DNA of 64,000 bases from Streptomyces sp. NBC_01288 (GTDB lineage: Bacteria; Actinomycetota; Actinomycetes; Streptomycetales; Streptomycetaceae). A model generated the notes under the pieces. That model searched no databases. It saw nothing but the letters and a program-made list of their open reading frames with translations, and was not told where the DNA came from. Where the stretch lies: contig NZ_CP108427.1 in the NCBI RefSeq assembly GCF_035982055.1, positions 1,054,001-1,118,000 on the forward strand, given 5' to 3'. Position 1 is the first letter of the stretch; the number at the start of each line of letters is the position of its first letter. Both the position numbers and the translations under genes were made by a program. This document shows positions 36,940-48,308 of this stretch, piece after piece.

Positions 36940-37302
36940 CGTGTCCTCCAGTCAGTGGTGAATGTCGGCTACGTCGGCCCTGGACTACTCCCCCGCGTAC
37001 CCGTGACCGGCGCGGACACTCACCCGGGTGGACTCACCCGACGCAAGCCGGCCGCGAACCGCGACCAGCCGGGCGCAGCCCTCGGTGGATGGGAACGGTG
37101 CGTGGGTTGCGAACGGTTCGTGAGACCTGCGGCCGATGCGCCGCCCCTCTTCCTCGACCAGCGTCACGGTCGGCTCCAGGGCGCTCTCCAGCGCCGCCGC
37201 CATCGGGCGGTCACCGCGCAACCCTGGTACGGGAGTTGAAGCCGCCCTTGGAGCCGACCTCACATCGAGCCGAGACCAGCCCCCGCATCACCCGCGGGTG
37301 TC
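36940..37302. other. Intergenic region with weak minus-strand frame
   Basis: A 363-nt gap. A minus-strand frame (36985-37263) shows strong third-position GC only in its first third and poor codon use later, with no ribosome site. It may be the decayed end of a gene or chance. Nothing else is seen. Confidence 0.4.
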
Positions 37303-37647
37303 CTAGAACCGCCCCGGATGCGCCCCCAGCCACTCCGTCGCCGCCCGCTGCAACTCCGGGTCCGCGGCCGGTGCCTCGTCAGGATGCCGCTCCGCCCACT
37401 TGACGACGTACGGGCACAGCGGGGCGACGACGATGCCCTCGCGGGCCGCGATGCCGTACAGCTCGCGGGCCAGGGAACCCGCGATGCCCTTTCCCTCGTG
37501 GGCCGGTTCCACGAGCGTGTGGACCGGGACGAGGGCGCGCGCGGGGGATTCGAGGACGAAGTACTCGATGTGGCCCACGACTTCACCGCCGGCGATCGCC
37601 TCCAGTCGGCCCGCCGCCCGGTCGTCGCGGATCTCGATCTCGCTCAT
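37303..37647 (-). CDS. YjdJ-type small GNAT acetyltransferase
   Basis: A 114-residue minimal GNAT domain of the Gcn5-related type that includes YjdJ and human GTLF3B-like proteins. It shows the strand GEVVGHIEYFV, the shortened acetyl-CoA loop VEPAHEGKGIAGSLARELY, and the invariant CPYVVKW segment with Cys-Pro-Tyr. ATG 37645-37647 has GGAGGA about 6 nt upstream. The substrate is unknown for the family. It stands divergent from the NCS1 permease with 226 nt between. Confidence 0.88.
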   Translation of the reverse strand: MSEIEIRDDRAAGRLEAIAGGEVVGHIEYFVLESPARALVPVHTLVEPAHEGKGIAGSLARELYGIAAREGIVVAPLCPYVVKWAERHPDEAPAADPELQRAATEWLGAHPGRF

Positions 37648-37873
37648 GGGCTTCCTCCAGATGCGATGGTCAGGCCGTGAGGTCGGCGGAGTCCACACCC
37701 GAGCGTAACGGATGGTGATCACCAGGTCTCCGGGATGTATCGGGCAGGCGGCCGGACGCGCCTTTTGTATGGACCAGGTAAAGACCGTGGTTCACAGTTT
37801 CGGTTGCGGTTGCCGGTTCCCGTGCGGGGGATGAATGTGGCCACACAGGCCGGATCAGCACCCTGGAGACGCC

Positions 37874-39325
37874 GTGACCACCACATCAGAGCCCCGGGTG
37901 TCCGGGCTGGAGATACGTTCCATCGACTATGTCCCCCTGAACGAGCGCCACGGCAAGCTGTGGCACCTGGGCCCCCTGTGGTTCATGTCGAACGCGCAGA
38001 TCGCCACCCTCGCCGTCGGCCTGATCAGCATCACCGAGGGCGGCAACCTCATCTGGTCGCTCATCGCGATCGTCGCGGGCACCCTGCTCGGCACCTTCTT
38101 CATGGCCTTCCACTCCGCCCAGGGCCCCCAGCTGGGGCTGCCGCAGATGATCCAGTCGCGGCCCCAATTCGGTTACGTGGGCGCCCTGTTGGTGTGGCTG
38201 TTCGCCTATGTGCAGTACGCGGGCTTCAACGTCTTCAACACGATCCTCGCCGGTGAGGCCCTGCACACCACGGTGCACGGCGGCACCAAGATGTGGGTGG
38301 CCGTGGTCACCGTGGTCGGGTTCGTGATCGCGCTGGTGGGCTACGACGTGATCCACAAAGCGGAGCAGTTCCTGACGTACACCTTCCTGGTCGTCTTCGG
38401 GATCTTCACCGTGGGCGTGCTGGCGACCCTGCACTACCCGGCCGGCTCCTTCGACCTCGGCGGCTTCTCCTGGACGCCGTTCCTCGCGCAGTTCGGCGTG
38501 GTCGCGGGCTACCAGATCAGCTGGGCGATCTACGTCTCGGACTACTCGCGCTACCTCCCGCCGGACGTGACCGTCCGCAAGACCTTCTACTGGACCTACT
38601 TCGGCTCGGCGCTCGGCGGGGTCTGGCTGATGACGCTCGGCGCGCTGCTCGCCGCCTGGGCGGGCAAGGACTTCGACACGATCCGCTCGATCAACGCGGC
38701 GGGCGACAAGGTGTTCAGCGGCTTCGGCGCGATCGTGCTCCTCTTCGCCACCCTGGGCCTGGTCTCCGTGACCGCGCTGAACATGTACGGCGGTTCACTG
38801 ACCCTGATCAGCGCGATCGACTCGTTCAAGAAGGTCCAACCGACCGTGTCCGTAAGGGCGTTGACGATCGGGCTGACCGCCGCGCTCTCCCTGGCCGGTG
38901 CGATGGCCGCGACCGCGAACTTCCTCACGAACTTCAACAACTTCCTGCTGCTGGTGCTCTATCTGTTCATCCCGTGGACCGCGGTCAACCTGATGGACTA
39001 CTACGTGGTGCGCCGCGGCCACTACGCGATCGCCGAGATCTTCAACCCCCATGGCATCTACGGCCGTTGGGGCTGGCACGGGATCATCTCCTACCTGGTG
39101 GGCTTCGGTGTCATGGTGCCGTTCTTCTCCGTCGGCACCCTCTACGTCGGCCCGATCGCGCACGCCATGGACGGCGCCGATCTCTCCCTGTTCGTCGGAC
39201 TGCCGGTCGCCGGGCTGCTGTACTGGTGGCTGAGCCGCTCGATCGATGTGGAGGCCGAGATCCGGGTGGCCGAGGCCGAGGCCGAGGAGTTGGAGAACGC
39301 GGCGCACGAACACCGCGAGCCCTGA
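37874..39325 (+). CDS. NCS1-family nucleobase/cytosine permease
   Basis: A 483-residue sodium- or proton-coupled permease of the LeuT-fold NCS1 family with about 12 membrane segments. Family features include NERHGKLWHLGPLWFMSNAQ at the start, GPQLGLPQMIQSRPQFGYVG in the first helices, SDYSRYLPPDV in the middle and NFLLLVLYLFIPWTAVNLMD later. Substrates are typically cytosine, purines, allantoin or thiamine precursors. GTG 37874 has GGAGA about 6 nt upstream. A TGTATGGACCA-like element (about 37766-37776) in the upstream region may be a GntR-type site; this is weak. No catabolic gene is adjacent. Confidence 0.92.
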   Translation: MTTTSEPRVSGLEIRSIDYVPLNERHGKLWHLGPLWFMSNAQIATLAVGLISITEGGNLIWSLIAIVAGTLLGTFFMAFHSAQGPQLGLPQMIQSRPQFGYVGALLVWLFAYVQYAGFNVFNTILAGEALHTTVHGGTKMWVAVVTVVGFVIALVGYDVIHKAEQFLTYTFLVVFGIFTVGVLATLHYPAGSFDLGGFSWTPFLAQFGVVAGYQISWAIYVSDYSRYLPPDVTVRKTFYWTYFGSALGGVWLMTLGALLAAWAGKDFDTIRSINAAGDKVFSGFGAIVLLFATLGLVSVTALNMYGGSLTLISAIDSFKKVQPTVSVRALTIGLTAALSLAGAMAATANFLTNFNNFLLLVLYLFIPWTAVNLMDYYVVRRGHYAIAEIFNPHGIYGRWGWHGIISYLVGFGVMVPFFSVGTLYVGPIAHAMDGADLSLFVGLPVAGLLYWWLSRSIDVEAEIRVAEAEAEELENAAHEHREP

Positions 39326-39347
39326 CGCCCGTTACGCCGCTCGGCCG

Positions 39348-41243
39348 TCACACCACCGCTTCCTGGACCGGTCCAATCTCCGGCTGCTTCTCGAACTGCG
39401 TCCGGTACAGCTCCGCGTACCGCCCGTCGGTGGCGAGGAGTTGGTCGTGCGTGCCGCGTTCCACGATGCGGCCCGCCTCGACGACGAGGATCTGGTCGGC
39501 GGAGCGCACGGTGGACAGCCGGTGGGCGATCACCACCGCCGTACGGCCCTGCAACGCCTCGGCGAGTGCCTCCTGGACGGCCGCTTCCGAGGTGTTGTCC
39601 AGGTGGGCGGTGGCCTCGTCGAGGATGACGACGCGCTGGCCGGCCAGCAACAGCCTGGCGATGGTGAGGCGTTGGCGCTCGCCGCCGGAGAGCCGGTAGC
39701 CGCGTTCGCCGACGACCGTGTCCAGGCCGTCGGGCAGCGACCGTACGAGATCGTCGAGGCGGGAGCGGCGCAGCGCGTCCCACAACTCGTCCTCGGTGGC
39801 GGTGGGTTGGGCCAGCAGGAGGTTGGCGCGCACCGAGTCGTGGAAGAGGTGGCCGTCCTGGGTGACCATGCCGAGGGTGGCCCGCAGGGAGGCGGCGGTG
39901 AGGTCGCGGACATCGACGCCGCCGACGCGTACGGCGCCTTCGTCGACGTCGTAGAGACGGGGCAGGAGTTGGGCGACCGTCGACTTGCCGGCGCCGGAGG
40001 AGCCGACGAGGGCGATGGTCTGGCCGGGTTCGGCGCGGAAGGAGATGCCGTGCAGGACCTCGGCGCCGCCGCGGGTGTCGAGGGAGGCGACCTCTTCCAG
40101 TGAGGCGAGGGAGACCTTGTCGGCGGACGGGTAGGCGAAGCGGACCTCGTCGAACTCGACCGCGACCGGACCCTCGGGGACCTCACGGGCGTCGGGTTTG
40201 TCCTCGATCAGCGGTTTCAGATCCAGCACCTCGAAGACGCGCTCGAAGCTGACGAGGGCGCTCATCACCTCGACGCGGGCACCGGCGAGCGCGGTGAGCG
40301 GGGCGTAGAGGCGGGTCAGGAGCAGGGCCAGCGACACGACCGCGCCCGGCTCCAGGGTGCCGTGCAGGGCGAACCAGCCGCCGAGGCCGTAGACGAGGGC
40401 GAGGGCCAGGGCGGAGACCAGGGTCAGTGAGGTGATGAACACCGACTGGGCGGTGGCCGAGCGGACGCCGATGTCGCGGACCCGGCTCGCGCGGTCCGCG
40501 AACTCCACGGACTCCTCGTCGGGGCGGCCGAAGAGTTTGACGAGGGTCGCGCCGGGCGCGGAGAAGCGTTCGGTCATACGGGTGCTCATCGCGGCGTTGA
40601 GCGTGGCCGCCTCGCGCTGCATGCCGGCCATCCGGCTGCCCATCCGGCGGGCCGGGATCACGAACACCGGCAGCAGGACGAGCGCGAGCAGGGTGATCTG
40701 CCAGGACAGGGTGAGCATGACGACCAGCGTGAGCAGCAGGGTGACGAAGTTGCTCACCACTCCGGACAGGGTGTTGCTGAACGCGCGTTGGGCGCCGATC
40801 ACGTCGTTGTTGAGTCGGGAGACGAGCGCGCCCGTACGGGTACGTGTGAAGAACGCGACCGGCATGCGCTGCACATGATCGAACACAGCCGTCCGCAGAT
40901 CGAGGATGAGCCCCTCCCCGAGCGCGGCGGAGAGCCGCCGACCGAGAATCCCGAGGGCCGCCTCGGCGACCGCGATCAGGGCGATGAGCAGGGCGAGGCG
41001 TACGACGGTCCCGTCGTCGCCGCCCGACACGATCGCGTCGACGACATGTCCGGCCAGTACGGGGGTCGCGACGGCGAGCAGCGCGGTCACCACCCCGAGC
41101 AGGACGAACCGCGCGATCGGGCGGCGGTGCGGCCGAGCGAACTCCGCGATGCGGCGCAGCGTGGCGCGGGCGAACGGGCGGCGTTCCTGTTCTGCGGTCA
41201 TGACGGTGTGCAATTGGGTCCAGGCCGTGCTCTCCATGCTCAT
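39348..41243 (-). CDS. ABC exporter with fused membrane and ATPase domains
   Basis: A 631-residue half-transporter expected to work as a dimer. The exporter-type membrane domain (about residues 40-330, six helices) is followed by an ATPase domain with Walker A GSSGAGKST, signature LSGGERQRL, Walker B VVILDEAT and the H-loop IAHRLST. This organisation is that of lipid A/multidrug exporters such as MsbA and LmrA. The ATG at 41241-41243 has no ribosome site, so it may be leaderless or start at the ATG two codons later. It is divergent from a membrane protein of the UPF0104 family. The cargo is unknown. Confidence 0.92.
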   Translation of the reverse strand: MSMESTAWTQLHTVMTAEQERRPFARATLRRIAEFARPHRRPIARFVLLGVVTALLAVATPVLAGHVVDAIVSGGDDGTVVRLALLIALIAVAEAALGILGRRLSAALGEGLILDLRTAVFDHVQRMPVAFFTRTRTGALVSRLNNDVIGAQRAFSNTLSGVVSNFVTLLLTLVVMLTLSWQITLLALVLLPVFVIPARRMGSRMAGMQREAATLNAAMSTRMTERFSAPGATLVKLFGRPDEESVEFADRASRVRDIGVRSATAQSVFITSLTLVSALALALVYGLGGWFALHGTLEPGAVVSLALLLTRLYAPLTALAGARVEVMSALVSFERVFEVLDLKPLIEDKPDAREVPEGPVAVEFDEVRFAYPSADKVSLASLEEVASLDTRGGAEVLHGISFRAEPGQTIALVGSSGAGKSTVAQLLPRLYDVDEGAVRVGGVDVRDLTAASLRATLGMVTQDGHLFHDSVRANLLLAQPTATEDELWDALRRSRLDDLVRSLPDGLDTVVGERGYRLSGGERQRLTIARLLLAGQRVVILDEATAHLDNTSEAAVQEALAEALQGRTAVVIAHRLSTVRSADQILVVEAGRIVERGTHDQLLATDGRYAELYRTQFEKQPEIGPVQEAVV

Positions 41244-41375
41244 GGGAGAGACCGTAGGACCTCAAGCGTCGTTGAGGTCAACGGATTCGTCGCATCCGCG
41301 CCTACGGACTCGCGCGAGGACACGTGTAAGGGCGCGCGTAAGGAGCTGTCCCCGCTGCCGCAACCCGCAGTTGTC

Positions 41376-42332
41376 GTGGCGCGGAAACCCTCCAGTGATG
41401 TGAGACACGTCCGCGTCCGGCAGATCCTGTGCCTGCTCCCGCTGCTCCTGGTCACCGTCGTCGCCGTCCAGCACCGGTCCGTTCTCGTCGAGGGCTTCGG
41501 CCAGCTGCGGGCCGCGGAGTGGCCCTGGCTGGTGGCGGCGGCCGGTGCCACCTGTCTGACCTGGGTCGCCGCCGCCTTCACCCGGCAGGGTGCCGTGGTC
41601 GAACGACTGCCCGCGCGGCGGCTGTTGGCCACCCAGTTCGCGGCGGGCGCGGCAAACCACCTGCTGCCTACGGGACTTGGCGCGGGCGCGGTCAACCTGC
41701 GCTTCCTGACGGTGTGCGGGCTGCCGCTGGCCCGTTCGTCCGCCGCGCTGGCCCTGTTCCTCCTCGCGGAGTCGATAGCCCGGCTGACGCTGCTCACCGG
41801 TCTACTGATCGCCTTCCCCGACGCCCTGCGCCTCGGAACTCTCCTTCCGACAGGGGCACTTGGCCCGCTGCTCGCCAGCATCGGCGCCGTGCTGGGCGCG
41901 GCGGTCCTGGTCCTCGTTCTGGTACGACGGCTGCGGACGGCGATCCTGTCGTTCCTCCGTACGGCGTTCAGCGAGGCCCGCTCTGTGCACACGCGGCCGG
42001 CTCGGGCGCTCGCGCTGTGGGGCGGTTCGCTGGCGTTCCCCGCGCTCCAGGCGGCCGGACTCGTCGCGGTGGGGCAGGCGTTGAACCTGCCGGTGCCGCC
42101 CGCGCAGATGGCGCTCGCCTATCTGGCGGCGACGGTCGCGGTCGCGCTGGTGCCGACGCCGGGCGGGATCGGCTCGGTGGAGGCCGCGTTGATCGTGGCG
42201 CTGGTCGCGGCGGGCGGCCCGGTCGCGGTGGCCACGGCGGTGGTGCTGGCGTACCGGATCATCACGGTCTGGATCCCCATCATTCCGGGCGCGTTGACAC
42301 TCGGCGCCCTCGTCCGGCTGAGAGTCATCTGA
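41376..42332 (+). CDS. UPF0104/YbhN-like integral membrane protein
   Basis: A 318-residue membrane protein with about eight helices, matching the lysylphosphatidylglycerol-synthase transmembrane region family (also YbhN, AglD). Conserved stretches are AGAANHLLPTGLGAGAVNLR and, near the end, VALVPTPGGIGSVEAALIVA. No synthetase domain is attached, so it is probably a flippase-like or structural membrane protein. The start is ambiguous: GTG 41376 or GTG 41400, neither with a good ribosome site. Its stop is directly followed by a kinase remnant on the other strand. Confidence 0.8.
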   Translation: MARKPSSDVRHVRVRQILCLLPLLLVTVVAVQHRSVLVEGFGQLRAAEWPWLVAAAGATCLTWVAAAFTRQGAVVERLPARRLLATQFAAGAANHLLPTGLGAGAVNLRFLTVCGLPLARSSAALALFLLAESIARLTLLTGLLIAFPDALRLGTLLPTGALGPLLASIGAVLGAAVLVLVLVRRLRTAILSFLRTAFSEARSVHTRPARALALWGGSLAFPALQAAGLVAVGQALNLPVPPAQMALAYLAATVAVALVPTPGGIGSVEAALIVALVAAGGPVAVATAVVLAYRIITVWIPIIPGALTLGALVRLRVI

Positions 42333-42334
42333 TT

Positions 42335-42759
42335 CCCGGGTCCGGTGAGCGAGCCGCGCAGGTCGCCGCGCCACCAGGGTGCGGCGAGGGCGGCGAGGGC
42401 GGGCACCAAGATGGCGCCCCGCTGTCGGACACGGCGCCGCCCACCCGGTCCAGGTCGGCGGCACCGCAGATGACGCCGAGGCCGGCGAGCCACCGTACGG
42501 CCGAAGCGGCCGTGTACACCTGCCCGTCGAGGCAGCGACTGGCCCGCCCGCCGAGCCGCCACACCACACAGCTCACCGGTCCCTGGTCGCCGCGCCGGGG
42601 TGAGTCGCCGGTGTGCGCGAGGAGGAACGCCCCTGTTCCGTAGGTGCACTTGGCGCCGCCGGGTGCGGTGAGGCGAGCAGGGCCGCCTGCTGGTCCACCA
42701 CGAGGCCGGTGAGGGGTCTCTCCGTGCCGAACGCCGTGGTCGTACCGATGAGTTCGGCT
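42335..42759 (-). pseudogene. FGGY/glycerol-kinase-like remnant with two frameshifts
   Basis: Three minus-strand pieces in different frames line up with consecutive parts of an FGGY carbohydrate kinase. ELIGTTTAFGTERPLTGLVV and DQQAALLA come first. After a frame change come AKCTYGTGAFLLAHTGD, a WRLGGRASRCLDGQVYTAAS region and AVRWLAGLGVI. After another change follow LVPALAALAAPWWRGDLRG and SLTGPG. Intact glycerol kinases are about 500 residues; here both ends are missing and about 140 residues remain. Frame changes fall near 42660 and 42415. It is clearly a decayed gene. The remaining 267 nt up to the MscS gene hold nothing recognisable. Confidence 0.85.
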
Positions 42760-43026
42760 CAGTCGACGACACCCGGGAGGCGTTCTCCGGCCGAACTCGT
42801 CGAGGGAATCGGCTGAAAGCCGTGCTCACAGCCCCGGGCGAGGTACGAACTCCCCGTCCGGATACGGCAGGATGAGCGGTCGCGCCGGTGCGGGGGAATC
42901 GTTCCGGCCGGTGCGACGGCAGTTCCGGCAATGCCCGTACTTCGAGCAGGTGGACAACGTGACGACTCTTCACATCCGGCCGTCGGGGGCGCCCTTCGCC
43001 ACCGTTTCTCTCCCCGGAGGTGACCG

Positions 43027-44169
43027 GTGAACCGCACGCCGACCCTGGACGACTTCATGCTCGCCGGAATAGCGCTGGCCTCGGGCCTGTTGGCGGCGTT
43101 CCTGCTGCGGATACTGCTGCGCTGGCTGGGCAAGCACGCCGACCGCACCCGCTGGAGCGGCGACGACGTGATGGTCGACGCACTGCGGACCGTGCTGCCG
43201 TGGTCGGCGATCACCGGTGGCGCGGCGATCGCGGGGGCCGTGCTGCCGCTGACGCACACGGTCCAGCACCAGGTCAACCAGACTCTCAAGGTGCTGATCA
43301 TCCTGGCCGTGACGGTGGCGGCGGCGCGGGTGATAGCGGGACTGGTCCGTGCCGTCACCAACTCCCGCTCCGGGGTCGCCGGTTCGGCCACGATCTTCGT
43401 CAACATCACCCGGATACTGGTCCTGGCGATCGGCTTCCTGGTGATGCTCCAGACGCTGGGCATCTCGATAGCGCCGATGCTGACCGCCCTGGGCGTCGGC
43501 GGTCTCGCCGTCGCGCTCGCCCTTCAGGACACCCTCGCCAACCTGTTCGCGGGCATCCACATCCTCGCCTCCAAGACCGTGCAGCCCGGCGACTACATCA
43601 AGTTGAGCAGCGGCGAGGAGGGGTACGTCGAGGACATCAACTGGCGTCAGACGACGGTACGGGCGCTCTCCAACAACCTCGTCGTGATACCGAACGGCCA
43701 GCTCGCCAAGACGAACATGACCAACTTCATGCGTCCCGAGCAGGAGTTGACGATCCTGGTCCAGGTGGGCGTCGGCTACGACAGCGACCTGGAGCATGTC
43801 GAGGAGGTGACCATGGAGGTCATCGCCGAGGTCATGACCGACATCACCGGCGCGCTCCCGGAGCACGAACCGGCCATCCGCTTCCACACGTTCGGCGATT
43901 CCCGGATCGGCTTCACGGTGATCCTGGGGGTCGGGGAGTTCAGCGACCAGTTCCGGATCAAGCACGAGTTCATCAAGCGCCTGCACAAGCGGTACCGCGC
44001 CGAGGGCATCCGCATCCCGGCACCGACCCGCACGGTGGCGCTCCATCAGGGGGCGCTCCATCAGGGGGCGCTCCCACAAGGGACGATCGCGCAGGGGGCG
44101 GTCGCCATACCGCAACAGCGGATCCCCGAGGACGAGCCGGGCGAAGTCCCCTCCACCCGGCTCGACTGA
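43027..44169 (+). CDS. MscS-family mechanosensitive ion channel
   Basis: A 380-residue channel that opens under membrane tension to release solutes during osmotic down-shock. Three to four N-terminal helices end in the pore-lining TM3 (PMLTALGVGGLAVALALQDT), followed by the MscS beta domain (QPGDYIKLSSGEEGYVEDIN, then NNLVVIPNGQLAKTNMTNF) and a C-terminal alpha/beta cage. GTG 43027 has GGAGG about 7 nt upstream. The C-terminal tail carries five-residue repeats (ALHQG, ALHQG, ALPQG, TIAQG) encoded by a 15-nt tandem repeat, a feature not typical of the family. Confidence 0.93.
   Translation: MNRTPTLDDFMLAGIALASGLLAAFLLRILLRWLGKHADRTRWSGDDVMVDALRTVLPWSAITGGAAIAGAVLPLTHTVQHQVNQTLKVLIILAVTVAAARVIAGLVRAVTNSRSGVAGSATIFVNITRILVLAIGFLVMLQTLGISIAPMLTALGVGGLAVALALQDTLANLFAGIHILASKTVQPGDYIKLSSGEEGYVEDINWRQTTVRALSNNLVVIPNGQLAKTNMTNFMRPEQELTILVQVGVGYDSDLEHVEEVTMEVIAEVMTDITGALPEHEPAIRFHTFGDSRIGFTVILGVGEFSDQFRIKHEFIKRLHKRYRAEGIRIPAPTRTVALHQGALHQGALPQGTIAQGAVAIPQQRIPEDEPGEVPSTRLD
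44038..44097 (+). repeat. 15-nt tandem repeat in MscS C-terminal tail
   Basis: GCGCTCCATCAGGGG occurs twice exactly (44038-44052, 44053-44067), then as GCGCTCCCACAAGGG and ACGATCGCGCAGGGG. It stays in frame and encodes a short repeated tail, so copy number could vary without breaking the protein. Confidence 0.85.
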
Positions 44170-44197
44170 CCTGATCTGATCTGACCGGTCAACTCCC

Positions 44198-45769
44198 TCA
44201 GAGCGTCGCGGAGTTGTCGCGGTAGTGCCCGTCGGTCCGGTTCTGCGGGACGGTGAGGGACGGGTTCACCGGCGTCACCGTCCAGTCCGGATGACCGGGC
44301 ATGCGCGGCGTCGCCGTACCGTAGAGCCAGTCCCGCAGGAAGCCGGACAGGTCCTGGCGGGAGACCTTCGAGGCGACGGCGATGTAGTCCTCCGTCGTCG
44401 CCGAGGAGTCGCGGTACCGGGCCAGGAAGGCGCGTTCGACGGCGTGGAAGGTGTCCTCGCCGATGAACTCCCGCAGGGCGTACAGGACCAGGACGCCGCC
44501 CAAGTAGCGCTGGTCGTCGAAGAGGTCGACCGCGTTCGGGGCGGCGACCGGTCCCGAGTCGTGGCGCCACTGGTCGCCGCGTGCGTAGGTGTCCTTCATG
44601 CGGGCTTCCATCGTGGTCAGGCCGAGGGAGTCGGGCCAGCCGCGCTCGTAGCGGTAGAGGAGTCCGTAGAAGTCGGCGTGGCCCTCGTTCAGCCAGAGGT
44701 CGGCCCAGGTGGCGGGGCTGACGCTGTTGCCGAACCAGGAGTGGACCAGCTCGTGCATCATGTGCGAGCCGATCTTGCTCTCCGCCTGGAGCAGGAAGTT
44801 CGGTTTGTAGAGGGTGAGGGTCTGGGTCTCAAGTCCCGTGAAGTCAAAGGCGTTCGGGGCGTCGGAGTTGCACGGCAGCAGTCCGTACGTCTCGAACGGG
44901 TAGGCCCCCAGGCGCTGTTCGAGCCAGTCGACGAGGCCGGGGGTCAGCGCGAGCGCCGGTTCGAGGGCGGCGGCGCGCGCGGTCGGCACGACATCCCGCA
45001 GCGGCAGCCCGTGCGGGCCGCGCCGCTCCTTGACCACGTAGTCGCCGACCGTGATCTGCACCAGCTCGGTCGCCATCGGTGAACGGGAGCGGTAACCGAA
45101 CGCGGTCCGGGCGCCGTCCAGACGCTCGGTGCACACGAGTTGACCGTTCGCGACCCCGCGCAGCCCGTCCGGGACGGTGATCCGGAACGTGAAGTCGGCC
45201 TTGTCGCTGGGGTGGTCGTTGCAGGGGAAGACGGTGTGCGCCAGGTTCGGCTGACCGCACACCGCGAAACCGTCGGGGGTGACGACCCAGCCGCCGGTCG
45301 GCGCGGCGGCACGGCTCGGGTCGACGGAGTACTCCACGCACACGGTGACCCGGGCCCTCGCCGGGAGCGTCCTGGCGGGCGTGATCCGCAGCTTCTCGCC
45401 GGCCTGCTCGACATCGGCCCTACGGCCCTGCACGCGCACCGTGCGGATGTCAAGGCCCAGGGCGTCGAGGGAGAAGCGGGTCAGGGCTTCGGTCGTGCGG
45501 AGTTCCAGTGTCGCCGTGCCGTCGACGAGCCGGGTCGTCGGGTCGTAGGCGAGGTCGAGGTCGTAGGACAGGACGCGGTAGCCGTCGTTGCCGAGGGTCG
45601 GGAAGACCGGGTCGCCGAGGGTCTCGGCGCCCTCGTCGCCATGTCCCCGTCCGGTTGTCTCGTCGCCGTGCCCCCGTCCGGCCGCGAAGGCCGGGGAACC
45701 CGCGGTCAGTGCCGTGGCCGTACCGATCAGGGCGGCCACCGGGGCCGTCACTCTGCTGCGATATCTCAT
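44198..45769 (-). CDS. Secreted M1-family aminopeptidase
   Basis: Zinc aminopeptidase of 523 residues. A signal peptide (MRYRSRVTAPVAALIGTATA) leads into a Gly/His-rich linker. The M1 N-terminal beta domain (YDLDLAYDPTTRLVDGTATL) follows, then the catalytic domain with HELVH (His339, Glu340, His343) and the third zinc ligand Glu362 in LNEG. The usual exopeptidase GxMEN is replaced by FDFTGLETQTLTLY, which occurs in several actinobacterial secreted members. It lacks the long C-terminal helical domain of PepN, making it a short M1 enzyme. ATG 45767-45769 has a weak ribosome site. It is divergent from idh. Confidence 0.9.
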   Translation of the reverse strand: MRYRSRVTAPVAALIGTATALTAGSPAFAAGRGHGDETTGRGHGDEGAETLGDPVFPTLGNDGYRVLSYDLDLAYDPTTRLVDGTATLELRTTEALTRFSLDALGLDIRTVRVQGRRADVEQAGEKLRITPARTLPARARVTVCVEYSVDPSRAAAPTGGWVVTPDGFAVCGQPNLAHTVFPCNDHPSDKADFTFRITVPDGLRGVANGQLVCTERLDGARTAFGYRSRSPMATELVQITVGDYVVKERRGPHGLPLRDVVPTARAAALEPALALTPGLVDWLEQRLGAYPFETYGLLPCNSDAPNAFDFTGLETQTLTLYKPNFLLQAESKIGSHMMHELVHSWFGNSVSPATWADLWLNEGHADFYGLLYRYERGWPDSLGLTTMEARMKDTYARGDQWRHDSGPVAAPNAVDLFDDQRYLGGVLVLYALREFIGEDTFHAVERAFLARYRDSSATTEDYIAVASKVSRQDLSGFLRDWLYGTATPRMPGHPDWTVTPVNPSLTVPQNRTDGHYRDNSATL

Positions 45770-45935
45770 GATCCGCTTTCGCTCGGGCGGCCGGGTGGTC
45801 GGCTCCGGCCGTCGGTCGGTGAAGGTGATCCACCCCTTACCGACTACGGGGTGGGGCGATGGGTTGCCCTTGATCCACGCACGCGTGTTCGCGCAGTGCG
45901 GACAGACCGCTGTCGAGTGGGACCGGATCAGGAGA

Positions 45936-45952
45936 TATCTTGATGTCGAGCA
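45936..45952. promoter_or_regulatory. Quasi-palindrome upstream of idh
   Basis: TATCTTGATGTCGAGCA is a near-palindrome (TCTTGA / TCGAGC arms) 28 nt before the idh start, in the position of an operator or core promoter. I recall similar TCTTGATGTC-like words before other Streptomyces central-metabolism genes, but I cannot verify that here. Confidence 0.4.
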
Positions 45953-45979
45953 ATGTTGCAGACGTGGAGCGGAGCACCG

Positions 45980-48199
<2,220 letters not shown>

Positions 48200-48225
48200 C
48201 GCACGAAGCCTGTAGGGCTCTTGTC

Positions 48226-48265
48226 CCTCCGCCCCGGCCGGGATCTTCTCCGGCCGGGGCGGAGG
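48226..48265 (+). terminator. 16-bp perfect hairpin terminator after idh
   Basis: CCTCCGCCCCGGCCGG (48226-48241) pairs perfectly with CCGGCCGGGGCGGAGG (48250-48265) around an 8-nt loop, 26 nt past the idh stop and followed by CGTTTCGT. Confidence 0.93.
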
Positions 48266-48308
48266 CGTTTCGTGGGGCGGGCGGGTGCTGAGGGCTTGGC
48301 AGGAGACG

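Noticed and set aside
36713..36961. Gly-rich open frame on the plus strand, opposite the Pro-rich gene
   Set aside because: It lacks a ribosome site, whereas the minus-strand frame has GGAGGA at good spacing. The Gly pattern is simply the complement of Pro codons.
37766..37776. GntR-type operator before the NCS1 permease
   Set aside because: TGTATGGACCA is only half of a plausible palindrome and no regulator gene is adjacent; not supported enough to list.
42119..42973. 284-codon minus-strand open frame
   Set aside because: Most of it is antisense or out of frame; only short parts match the FGGY kinase remnant, which is annotated separately as a pseudogene.
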